NCBI RefSeq assembly: GCF_014879975.1
Contig: NZ_CP062501.1
Coordinates: forward strand, 372,001 to 436,000
Length of the DNA: 64,000 nucleotides
DNA from: Vibrio bathopelagicus
GTDB lineage: Bacteria; Pseudomonadota; Gammaproteobacteria; Enterobacterales; Vibrionaceae
Direction of reading: 5' to 3'
In this document: piece after piece, positions 1 to 12,200 of the stretch
Position numbering within the stretch: position 1 is the first letter of the stretch
How the letters are laid out: every line of letters starts with the position of its first letter
Made by a program: the position numbers and the translations under genes
Notes under the pieces: generated by a model
What the model was told of the DNA's origin: nothing
The model's database searches: none
Seen by the model: the letters and a program-made list of their open reading frames with translations, nothing else

Positions 1-212
1 CTCGAGAAATCTCTTTATCTGACTGGCGGTCCGGCCAGCATATTTATATTCCAGAGATGATAGCGCCATTCGGGCATGGTCGAGAGGTCGTAAATGACCT
101 TCGACGCCGTGTATTCCTTCCGTGGAAGGGGCAGAAAGTTTGCACTGTCCGCGGCAAGGTCGATGTTCAAAATGATCGCTGTATCAGAAAAGTACAGTGG
201 TTTTCTATTTAA
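1..212 (+). CDS. rtxC: RtxC, toxin-activating lysine acyltransferase, 3' end only
   Basis: The frame beginning at base 3 is open for 69 codons and stops with TAA at 210-212; the 5' part lies outside the window. It contains a tryptophan/Ser-Gly stretch (WRSG) followed by IAPFG, the pattern seen in the C-terminal half of HlyC-type acyltransferases, which fatty-acylate RTX toxins on internal lysines in the cytoplasm. It ends 21 bases before rtxA, as in the rtxC-rtxA pairs of V. cholerae and V. vulnificus, so the two are probably co-transcribed. Identity rests on the motif and the position. Whether the full gene is intact cannot be seen. Confidence 0.85.
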   Translation, partial: REISLSDWRSGQHIYIPEMIAPFGHGREVVNDLRRRVFLPWKGQKVCTVRGKVDVQNDRCIRKVQWFSI

Positions 213-233
213 CCCAAATTTAGAGTTTTTTTT

Positions 234-3200
234 ATGGGAAAACCATTTTGGAGAAGTGTTGAATACTTCTTTACAGGGAACTATTCCGCCGATGAAGGTA
301 ACAACAACATTGTTGCTATCGGTTTTGGCGGCGAAATACATGCTCGTGGAGGTGATGATCACATCACTGTCGGTTCAATTGGGGCGACGGTTTATACGGG
401 TAGTGGAAATGATACGGTAGTAGGTGGTGCGGCATATCTAAGAGTAGAAGACTCTGTTGGCAACCTAAATGTAAAAGGTGCTGCCGGGTATGCGGACATT
501 AACAAAAGTGGAGATGGGAATGTTTCATTCGCTGGCGCTGCTGGCGGAGTATCTATTGATCATATAGGTAATCGCGGTGACGTAAATTATGGCGGTGTTG
601 CTGCATATAATGGGATAACCCGTAAAGGTCTAAGTGGTAATGTGACGTTTGGTGGTGCTGGTGGCTATAACAGCCTTTGGCATGAAACCAATCAAGGTAA
701 TTTATCCTTTACTGGAGCTGGGGCCGGAAACAAACTTGACCGAACTTGGTTCAATAAATACCAGGGTTCTCGCGGTAATGTAACGTTTGATGGTGTTGGT
801 GCGGCCAACAGTATTAGCTCACGAGTAGAAACGGGTAATATCACTTTCCGTGGTGCTGGTGCCGATAACCATCTCGTTCGAAAAGGTAAAGTCGGTGATA
901 TAACATTGCAGGGTGCGGGCGCATCAAACCGTATTGAACGTACGCGACAATCGGATGATGTCTATGTGGAAACACGTGGCAATATTCGCTTTGAAGGTGT
1001 TGGTGGATACAATAGTATCTATTCTGATGTGGCACACGGTGATATTCATTTCTCTGGAGGCGGGGCTTACAATAAGATTACCCGTAAAGGGTCTGGTAAC
1101 GATTTCGAAGGCGAAGGGTTAGCCAATGCCAATGCCGATGAAATCGTGCTTACTAAGGCTGTCATGAGTGGCTCTTGGGTTGGTCAAAATCATCAAGTAA
1201 CTGGCATCAGGTCATCTCGTGAACCTAATACTTACCTGTTTGCATTCGCAGACGATACTTATACAAAAATCAACAAAGTTCAGCTTCGTAACGATCCTCA
1301 AACTGGCTTGTTAGAGTACTACTCTACCGCTTGGTATAAAGCGGGTAATCACCTTGAAAACTTATCAGATCTAGATATCTCTTCTCAGGGAGGGTTCAAT
1401 GCTGTCAACATTAATGGCGCGTATACACTATCTGATCTTACGGTGGAACATCAACAGCCAGTAACCGTTCATGCTGTTGAGAAAGACCTGACTGAATATG
1501 AATGGGTTACATACGCAAACGGTGCCTTAATCGATGCTGAAGATGTTGTTTTGGCCGATGCAAAAATGGGTGGCCATGCCATTTCTACAAATGGCACAAC
1601 AGTTGATGTTAAAGGTGTTAAGTCAAATCGTAAATCAAACACGTATGTATATGCGAAAGTACTTGGCCCTTATACAAAAATTGTGGTGGTTGAATTAGCA
1701 AATGATTCAGAAACTGGCGAGTTAAAGTACCAGGCCCGTTCTTGGTACAAAGAAGGTAATTACACCGGAAATTTGGCCAATGAGGATATTTCGTCAGCAA
1801 ATGGTTATCACTCAATGGGTCGAGGTGGATATTCGCTGAGTGATCTACAGTACAGTGTAAATGCGGTGAGAAGTACTAGCGAAACGGTCGCAGATATTGA
1901 CGAGTACAATGAACAAGCATTGATCAAACCTGCTACAGATACCGGTGAAAGCTCAGGAGATGTGCGCTTTAATGGTGTTGGTGGTGGGAACGTCATCAAG
2001 TCCAATGTTACCCGCGGTGATGTTCATTTTAATGGTGGAGGGATTGCCAACGTTATCCTTCACAGCTCTAAGTTTGGTGATACTGAATTTATTGGTGGTG
2101 GCGCGGCTAACGTTATTGTTAAAAGTGGCGATGAAGGCGATCTCACTTTCCGTGGTGCTGGCTTGGCTAACGTATTAGTCCATCAGAGCAAGCAAGGCAA
2201 AATGGATGTCTATGCAGGCGGTGCGGTCAATGTATTGGTTCGTGTTGGTGATGGCGAATATTTAGCTCACTTACTTGCTTATGGCAATATTTCAGTTCAC
2301 AAAGGTAACGGTAATAGTCGTTTGACTATGCTAGGCGGCTACAACACGCACACCCAAATTGGTTCTGGCAATGGGTTGTGGTTAGCGGTCGGTGGCTTTA
2401 ATGTCATGACACAGGTTGGTAAGGGTGACATCGCTTCTGTACTTGTCGGTGGCGCGAATGTCATGACTAAAGTGGGTGACGGTGACCTCACGGCGGGTAT
2501 GCTTGGTGGTGCCAATATCATTACTCATATTAGCGGTGATGAGACAGCCTCAAATACGACAGCAGTCGCACTTGGTGGTGCAAACATCCTAACCAAAAAA
2601 GGTAATGGCAACGCGCTTGCCGTTATGGGAGGAGGCGCTAACGTACTTACACATGTTGGTGATGGCTCGACAACTGGCGTTATGGTTGGTGGGGCGAATA
2701 TTCTGACCAAGGTAGGCGATGGTGATACCACTGGCATTATGTTAGGTATTGGTAACGTACTGACTCATGTCGGCGATGGCCAAACAATTGGCGTAATGGG
2801 TGCTGCGGGTAATATCTTCACCAAAGTAGGCGACGGCACTTCAATAGCAGCTATGATCGGCGTAGGCAATATCTTTACTCACGTTGGTGAAGGGAACGCG
2901 TGGGCGCTAATGGGTGGCCTAGGCAATGTATTTACCAAGGTTGGTAATGGTGATGCATTAGCGCTTATGGTCGCGGAAGCCAATGTCTTTACGCATATTG
3001 GTGACGGTACAACAGTCGCATTAATGGTGGCGAAAGGTAATATCGCTACCAAAGTGGGCAATGGTACTTCGATAGCCGCGATGGTAGGTAACGCAAATAT
3101 ATTCACTCAGGTGGGTAATGGCAGCACGTTTGCTGCAATGCTTGGCCAAGCCAATATCATGACTAAAGTGGGTAATGACCTAACTGCTGCATTAATGATC

Positions 3201-6200
3201 GGTAAAGCGAATATCTATACTCACGTTGGTGATGGCACAAGCTTAGGTTTATTTGCTGGCGAACTAAACGTGATGACGAAAGTGGGTAATGGAACAACCT
3301 TAGCCGCGATGTTTGGTAAAGCAAACATTATGACTCACGTAGGAGATGGTCTTACTGGCGTACTAGCCCTTGGTGAAGCGAATATCATAACTAAAGTCGG
3401 TGATGACTTCATGGGTGTTGTCGCAGCTGCGAAAGCAAATGTAGTGACCCATGTTGGTGATGCAACAACCGCAGCTGTGTTAGCGGGTAAAGGTAATATC
3501 TTAACCAAAGTTGGCGAAGGAACCACCGTTGGTTTACTGATATCAAAAGTGGGCAATATCATGACCCATGTGGGTGATGGTACGACTGTTGGTTTGGCGA
3601 AAGGTAAAGCTAACATCATCACAAAAGTGGGTGATGGATTAGGCGTTAACGTGGCATGGGGGCAAGCAAATATCTTCACTCACGTCGGTAACGGTGATCG
3701 ATACAACTTCGCCAAAGGTGAAGCGAACATCATTACCAAAGTAGGTGATGGCCAAGAAGTTTCTGTGGTTCAAGGTAAGGCGAATGTCATTACTCACGTC
3801 GGTAATGGCGATGATTACACGGGAGCTTGGGGCAAAGCGAATATCATTACGAAAGTGGGTGATGGCCGTAATGTTGTTTTAGCGAAAGGTGAAGCGAACA
3901 TCGTTACTCAAGTGGGTGACGGAGATAGCTTCAACGCGCTTTGGAGTAAAGGCAATATCGTCACTAAAGTCGGTGATGGTATGCAGGTCACGGCGGCAAA
4001 AGGTAAAGCCAATATTACGACAACCGTGGGTAATGGCCTGAGTGTAACGGCGGCCTATGGTGATGCGAATATCAACACCAAAATTGGTGACGGTATTTCA
4101 GTTAACGTTGCATGGGGCAAATATAACGTCAACACCAAAGTGGGTGACGGTCTAAATGTTGCGGTGATGAAAGGCAAAGCAAACGTGAATATTCACGTAG
4201 GTGACGGCTTAGGGATTAACGCTTCTTATGCCAGAAATAACGTTGCTATCAAAGTGGGTAACGGTGATTTTTATAGCCTAGCTGTCGCGTCAAGTAACAC
4301 TAGCAGCAATAAGCTTTCCGCACTGTTTGATAATATTAAACAAACTCTTCTTGGAGTGGGTGGCAGCCAAGCTATTAATTACCTAGTTCAAGGAGATGAA
4401 GCTTCGTCATCAGGAATTCAGAAAGGGCGAGGTGCGATTTCAACGCCTGAAATCACGAAACTTGATGGTTTCGCTCTGGATGAAATCGAAGAAGTAGGTT
4501 CCGATCTAGGAGACGGGTTAAGTGGAAGCGTGACCAACGTTGAAACACCTGATCTCAGCAACATGGAAAATGAACTCAACATCGAAGAATCTTCAGATCA
4601 AGCGCAAGCACCTAACCTGATCGTTAACGGCGATTTTGAACAAGGTGGCGATGGTTGGCAGTCTAGCCATGGTGTAGAAGCATCATATTCAAGTAGTGCT
4701 TATGGCGTAAGTGGCGAAGGCCACGGCTCACGTGTAACAGAGCTAGATACTTATACTAATACAAGTCTCTCTCAAGATTTAACTGATTTAGCGGAAGGTG
4801 AAGTCATTGCGGTTAGCTTTGATTTTGCAAAGCGTGCAGGCATTTCAAGCAACGAAGGCATAGAGGTTCTCTGGAACGGTGATGTTGTATTCTCAACCTC
4901 TGGCGATGAAGCAGCTTGGCAACAAAAAACACTTAAGTTGACTGCAAATTCTGGCAGCAACCGAATAGAATTCAAAGGCACAGGCCATAATGATGGGTTG
5001 GGCTATGTTTTAGATAATGTGGTGGCGAAATCTGAAACGTCACATCAAGCTAATGCTGTTGCCGATAATGCGGAACAAAATCAAGCTGCAAAAAATGCAA
5101 TGTCTGACAAAGAACGAGCGGAAGCCGATCGCCAGCGTTTAGAGCAAGAAAAGCAGAAACAACTTGAAGTTGTTTCAGGTTCTCAGGCTCAATTAGAATC
5201 CACCGATCAAGAAGCATTAGAGAGTAATGGTCAAGCGCAGCGCGACGCTGTGAACGAAGAGTCTGAAGCGGTAACTAGAGACCTAACGGCAATGGCTCAA
5301 GGTCTTGATGTACTTGGCAATAAAGCTGAATACACGGGGGTGTCTGGTGATCATTGGCGCGATCGTTTCGCTGGTGGTCTTCTAAAGGATGTACAAACCC
5401 AATTAGACAATGCCAAAGATGTGTCTGGTGAGCAGCTCGCGGATGCGAAACAGGCTCATGAAGACAACCAAAAGAACGTCAACGATTCGGTGGCCAAATC
5501 AGAAGTAGGCGTTGCGAAAGGCGAAGAGAATCGCTCTATTGCAGAGCAAGATATTGCGGACGCTAAAGCCGATGCTGATGCACGTAAAGCAGAAGCGACC
5601 ACGAAAACCAATGAAGCTAAACAAGCTGAATCGAATGCCAATAATTCAGCTAGAAACGCTGAAGAACGTGGTAATAGTGATGCAAGAAATGCTGAAAATA
5701 AAGCAAATCAAGCACAAGCGGACGCGAAAGGTTCTAAGCAAAATGAAAATGACCGCCCTGATCGTCAAGGTGCCTCTGGCAGCGGCTTATCTAATGAAAG
5801 TCACTTTACTCAAAGTGAAGAGACAACCAGTAGCAATGTCGATACGGTAAATCCACAGAGTGCCGACGGTCGATTCAGTGAAGGATTAACCGATCAAGAA
5901 CAAGAAGCGTTAGACGGTGCGGTACAAGCTGTAAATCGACTACAAATCAATGCGGGCATTCGTTCTAAAAATACCGGAAGCTCAATTACTTCTCTGTTCA
6001 CTGAGAGCAAAGCCGATAGTATTGTGCTGCCAACCACGCACTCTCAGGATGTGGCTCGAAAAGAGATCCGTATTTCAGGGGTGGACTTAGAAGGGTTAAG
6101 TGGTGGACAAGGAAATCAAGCAACGGGTCAACATAGTTCAAAAAGTGTTCCTGGGTTTCAAAGCCATTTTGCCTCGACATCAATTGGTATAGAAAACGAA

Positions 6201-9200
6201 CTATCTGGTCTAGTTGTTGTTTTACCTAAGAATTCAGCACAGACGTTTGGGTATGTGCATGATTCACAAGGTAACCCATTGTTCATGTTAACCAAAGATA
6301 TGAATCAAGGCGGTTATAGCAACCCAGCTCGTATTACGGATATCAATGGAGTGAACAACTGGCAGACGCATACAATTGAATTGGTTACGTATCCTAGTGA
6401 AACCAGTGATACGACGGCGATTGAAAGTCGTAAAGAAGCAATGCTCTGGTTAGCGAAAGAGTTTACAGGCCATATCAACCAGTCAAACCACCAAAGCTTA
6501 CCTCAATTGGTGAGTGATGATGGACACTTTACGCTGGTTATCTCGAATTCGAAGCACCTCATCGCGGCTGGTAACGGCACTGCAATTGAAGCTCAAGGGC
6601 AGACAATAGGGATGACCCCTAGTGGACAACAAGCCACGATGGGCATTAGTGCGAAAGAATTTGGTTCAAGTTCTTCATTGGAAGTCAGACTTCTAGAATC
6701 GGCACCTTGGTACCAGTCGGGACTTAGAGATGAATTTTTAGTCAACTCTAATGAGCACAAACTAGATGATCCGACGGCTGCGCAAAACGTGTATGCCTAT
6801 CTCACATCGGTCTATTCAAAAACTGCAGATCTGGCCAAAGAGTACGGTATCTACATCAATGATTGGGATCCTGCATCGGAGGGTTTCTCTCCAAACGCTC
6901 AAGGGTTAACCGATCCGAAAGTAAAAAATGCTTGGGAGATTTTGCCAAGAACTAAGCCTGTCAAAATGCTGGAACTTCTTAGTGCAGATGATTCACGATA
7001 CGTGAGACAACAAATCATAGGCAAGCTGAAAGGTTCATATTCAGAAAGCCTTGCTAAGAGTGTATTTGAATACTTCCAGTATGGCGGCGAAGTGGCAGGA
7101 CATGGCATCAACAACGCTACGACAGGAAATGTGCAGCAGCCAGAGCCCGCTATCTTGTTTGAGTTCCGCAGCGTGCCGAACGTGTTAAGTGAATTTGTGC
7201 CTAAAACAGAATCCACGGCAAAAGTTGATGTGAAGGCTCTCGATCATTTTGATTCTGCAAGCCGTAAAGCCATTATTGCTGAAGTGAACGCCTTGGTTAG
7301 TGGTAGTGATGATTTCGATACTTGGTATCAGGAGTATCGCGCAAGCAAAGGCCAACCCCCAGTTAAAAAGCCTAAATCCAGTGCTTCTGCGAATCACAAA
7401 GCCGAATGGTTAATGACGCAGCATGCTGATAAATGGGAAAAAATCACCGCGCCTTATATCGAAAGCAGTGAGACGAGCACGTCGACACAAGCGAAGGTAG
7501 ATACGGGCGAAGTGCTTAAAGGACTACAGGAAGACTTTAAACGTTATGGTGACGCGCTGAAACCGGATACTAGCGTACCAGGAAAATCGAAAGACATTCG
7601 TACTACCAAAGATTTCCTAAATGGTTACAAAAACGACCATGCCAAGGATATCGTTGACGGCTTCCACTCAGACATGAGCATCAAGCAACTAGTGGATCTG
7701 TTTGTTAAGGGCAGCTGGAGTGCAGAGCAAAAAGGTGCGCTTGCTTGGGAAATCGAAAGTCGTGCGCTGAAAGTGACTTTCCAGAACAAGTCTGAGAAGT
7801 ATAACCGACTGTTCCGTGAGATTGCCTCTGCTGGAGTGGTGGATGCGAAGGCCACCGAGCAACTTGCACCACAGTTAATGCTGATGAACCTATCGAACGA
7901 CGGTTTTGGTGGACGCTGTGATCCACTTTCTAAACTTGTTCTGGTCGCAAAGCAGCTAGAAAACGATGGTCAAGCCGGCGTTGCAAGACAACTGCTGGAA
8001 AAGATGTACTCTGCGGCGGCGGTGCTGAGTAATCCAACGCTTTACTCAGACAGTGAAAAAGCCAATGCAAGCAAGTTGCTCAGCAGCTTGGCAGCTATCC
8101 ATGCGAAGAATCCAATGCATGATACGTCGATGAAAGTATGGCAGGAAAAGCTGGAAGGGAAGCAAGCGCTTACCGTAAACGGTGTGGTTGAAAAGGTCAC
8201 CGATGTATCGGCTAACGGTAAACCTGTGTTGTTGGAGCTTGATGCGCCGGGGCATGCGATGGCGGCTTGGGCAAAAGGCTCAGGTGACGACCGTGTTTAC
8301 GGCTTCTATGATCCAAATGCTGGCATTGTTGAGTTCTCGTCAGCAGAGAAATTTGGTGCTTACCTAACGCGCTTCTTCGGCAAGTCCGATCTGAACATGG
8401 CTCAAAGCTACAAGCTGGGTAAAAACGACGTAGGTGAAGCGATCTTCAACCGCGTGGTGGTGATGGATGGCGACACGTTAGCGAGTTATAAGCCGACAAT
8501 TGGTGATAAGACGACTATGCAGGGAATCCTTGATTTGCCTGTGTTTGATGCAACGCCAATCAGTAAACCGGAAGTTAGTGATGTCTTATCAGGCAATGAG
8601 AAGCACAAAGAAAACGTAGCGATTGAAAATGATGGTACGCCACCGCGCGACAAAGAGTCTGTTAGCCCGTTAACTCGATTCCTAAACAATGAGTTGTTCG
8701 GAACTAAAGATGCTCGTCGTAAGGTTGGTGATATCACCCAAACATTGCTAGGGTTTGCTGTCGAAAAAGGCGAGTCTCAAAAAGTGACTCTGAAAGGTGA
8801 AGCTGGTCGTTTGTCAGGATACTTCCATAAGGGGGCTAAAGCATCTGAAGGCGAAGAGAGTGTAGGGAACGGTAAAGTAGTGCTGTTCCTACACGGTTCT
8901 GGTTCTTCTGCTGAAGAACAAGCGAGTGCGATTCGCAGTCATTACCAGAAACAAGGCATCGACATGCTCGCAGTCAACCTGCGAGGCTATGGTGAAAGCG
9001 ACGGCGGACCAAGCGAAAAAGGCTTGTATCAAGACGCTCGCACCATGTTCAATTACCTAGTGAATGACAAGGGTATTGACCCAAGCAACATCATAATTCA
9101 CGGCTACTCAATGGGTGGTCCGATTGCGGCTGATCTCGCGCGTTTCGCTGCTCAAAATGGCCAAGCGGTTTCGGGCTTATTGCTTGACCGTCCTATGCCA

Positions 9201-12200
9201 AGTATGACTAAAGCTATTACAGCTCATGAAGTGGCGAACCCTGCGGGCATTGTAGGGGCTATTGCGAAAGCCGTGAACGGTCAATTCTCAGTAGAGAAGA
9301 ACCTTAAAGGCTTGCCAAAAGATACGCCAGTTCTGCTGCTAACAGACAACGAAGGTCTAGGTGAAGAAGGCGAGAAGCTGCGTGCCAAACTCGCGATTGC
9401 TGGCTACAACGTCACGGGTGAACAAACCTTCTATGGCCACGAAGCGAGCAACCGCTTGATGGGGCAGTACGCTGATCAAATTGTCTCGGGTCTGTTCAAT
9501 GCTGAGCAAGCGGCGGTAGAAGCGGGCGAAGTGCTTAAAGGACTAGAGAAAGACTTTAAACGCTATGGCGACGCGCTGAAACCGGATACTAGCGTACCAG
9601 GAAAATCGAAAGATATTCGTACCACCAAAGATTTCCTAAATGGTTACAAAAACGACCATGCGAAAGACATCGTTGACGGCTTCCATTCAGATATGAGCAT
9701 CAAGAAACTGGTCGATCTGTTTGTTAAGGGCAACTGGAGTGCAGAGCAAAAAGGTGCGCTTGCTTGGGAAATCGAAAGTCGTGCGCTGAAAGTGACTTTC
9801 CAGAACAAGTCTGAGAAGTATAACCGACTGTTCCGTGAGATTGCCTCTGCTGGAGTGGTGGATGCGAAAGCCACCGAGCAACTCGCACCGCAGTTAATGC
9901 TGTTGAACCTATCGAACGACGGTTTTGGTGGACGCTGTGATCCACTTTCTAAACTTGTTCTTGTCGCGAAACAGTTAGAAAGCGATGGTCAAACTGGTAT
10001 TGCAAGGCAACTGCTAGAGAAGATGTACTCTGCGGCAGCGGTGCTGAGCAATCCAACGCTGTACTCAGACAGTGAAAAAGCCAATGCAAGCAAGTTGCTC
10101 AGCAGCTTGGCGGCGATTCATGCGAAGAACCCAATGCATGATACGTCGATGAAAGTATGGCAGGAAAAGCTGGAAGGGAAGCAAGCGCTTACCGTAAACG
10201 GTGTGGTTGAAAAGATCACCGATGTATCGGCTAACGGTAAACCTGTGTTGTTGGAGCTTGATGCGCCGGGTCACGCGATGGCGGCTTGGGCAAAAGGTTC
10301 AGGCGACGACCGTGTTTACGGCTTCTATGATCCAAATGCTGGCATTGTTGAGTTCTCGTCAGCAGAGAAATTTGGTGCTTACCTAACGCGTTTCTTCGGC
10401 AAGTCCGATCTGAACATGGCTCAAAGCTACAAGCTGGGTAAAAACGACGTAGGTGAAGCGATCTTCAACCGCGTGGTGGTGATGGATGGCAATACGTTAG
10501 CTACTTACAAGCCTACATTAGGTGACAAGACGACATTGCAGGGAATTCTTGATTTACCTGTCTTTGACGCAACACCAATTAAGAAGTCAACAGAAGTAAA
10601 AATAACAGACCTTGAATCGTTAGGAAACAAGACAAAATTAGTCGCTGATTTGTCTACCATCATGACGAAGCAAGAGTTGAAAGATGGCGGTAAAGTCTTT
10701 GCTAAACCGATTGGTGCTTCTTATCAAGCCATCTTGGATCAAGTTGAATTAGTGCATAGTTCTATTGGTCGAGATCAGGTGGGGGCGAGTTTTGAACTGA
10801 ACAAGCAGATAAATCATTATTTGGCAGAACATCCAACCTCTGGACGTAACCTTGCGTTGACGACATTGAAAGAGCAAGTAAACACGGCGCTGTTCAGTGG
10901 CAAGATGAAAGTAACCCAAGAGAGCATTGATGCTATTGCACAGACGCGAACTGATTTGGCCGCTCGTATTTATGTTGTTGCTATGGAAGAAGCAAATGGC
11001 GAGCATGTTGGCCTAACGGACATGATGGTGCGCTGGGCTAATGAAGACCCATACTTATCGCCAAAACAAGGTTATGCAGGAGAAACTCCGAGTGACTTGG
11101 GCTTTGATGCGAAGTACCACATCGAGCTTGGTGAACAGTATTCTGACTTTAAACTATGGTTAGAAAAATCACAGTCGGCTGACTTGCTTAGCAAAGCTGT
11201 TTTGGATGAGGCAACAAAAACCGTTCACCTTGGCTATAGCTATCAGGAGCTTCAGGATTTGACGGGGGTTGAGTCGGTACAAATGGCTTTCTACTTCTTG
11301 AAAGAAGCCGCTAAAAAGTCTGACTTAACGACCAGTGATTCCGCTGAAATGATATTGCTGAAAAAATTCGCTGATCAAGGCTATATATCTCAGCTTGAGA
11401 CAGATCGTATGGATCACATTGAGGGTATATATCGCAGCAGTCATGAGACCGACGTCGACAATTGGGATCGCCGTTATTCTGGTGCTGGTTATGATGAGTT
11501 AAGCGACAAGCTTGCGGATGCGAAAGGCGGTGTTGAAGAACAATTGTCAGTACTTCTCAACGATCGCAAAGGCCTTCTAATTGGGGAAGTTCATGGAAGC
11601 GATGTGAATGGTTTGCGCTTTGTTAATGAACAAATGGACGCGCTCAAAAAGCAAGGTGTGACTGTCATCGGCTTAGAGCATCTCCGTTCCGACCTTGCCC
11701 AACCACTGATCGACAACTATTTGTCCACAGGCATTATGTCTAGTGAGCTGAGTGCAATGATCAAAACTAAGCATTTAGATATTACGTTGTTTGAAAACGC
11801 CCGTGCTAACGGGATGCGTATTCTTGCTCTAGATGCAAATAGTACAGCGCGACCTACAGTTCAAGGTACAGAGCATGGCTTGATGTACCGTGCTGGTGCT
11901 GCGAACAACGTTGCCGTCGATGCATTGCAAGCTCTTCCTGATGGTGAAAAGTTTGTCGCTATCTACGGGAAAGCGCACTTGCAGTCACATAAAGGCATCG
12001 AGAGCTTTGTTCCAGGTATTACCCATCGTTTAGGGTTGCCTGCACTCAAAGTGAGTGCCTCGGATCAGTTTGTCATCGAACAAGATGATAAGACTTTACG
12101 CACTGTCTACGATGATGTGGCGAACAAACCTAAGATTGATTTCCGAGCAAGCTTAAATAGCTCGGATGACACGGTTAAAAACAAAGACGTTAACAGTTGG

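Noticed and set aside
15..362. Antisense open frame of 115 codons over the rtxC/rtxA junction
   Set aside because: It lies opposite the rtxC tail and rtxA start, has no recognisable domain or ribosome site, and is explained by their codon use.
2339..3679. Several antisense open frames (Pro/Thr/Ser-rich) across the B-repeat region
   Set aside because: They are reverse readings of the glycine/valine-rich repeat array and repeat with it; not genes.
2244..4282. Possible CRISPR-like or minisatellite DNA
   Set aside because: The repetition is at the protein level with third-position drift and no constant repeats separated by unique spacers.
7625..10274. Repeated antisense frames of 69-76 codons seen twice
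   Set aside because: They are mirror products of the duplicated MCF cassette and not conserved genes.
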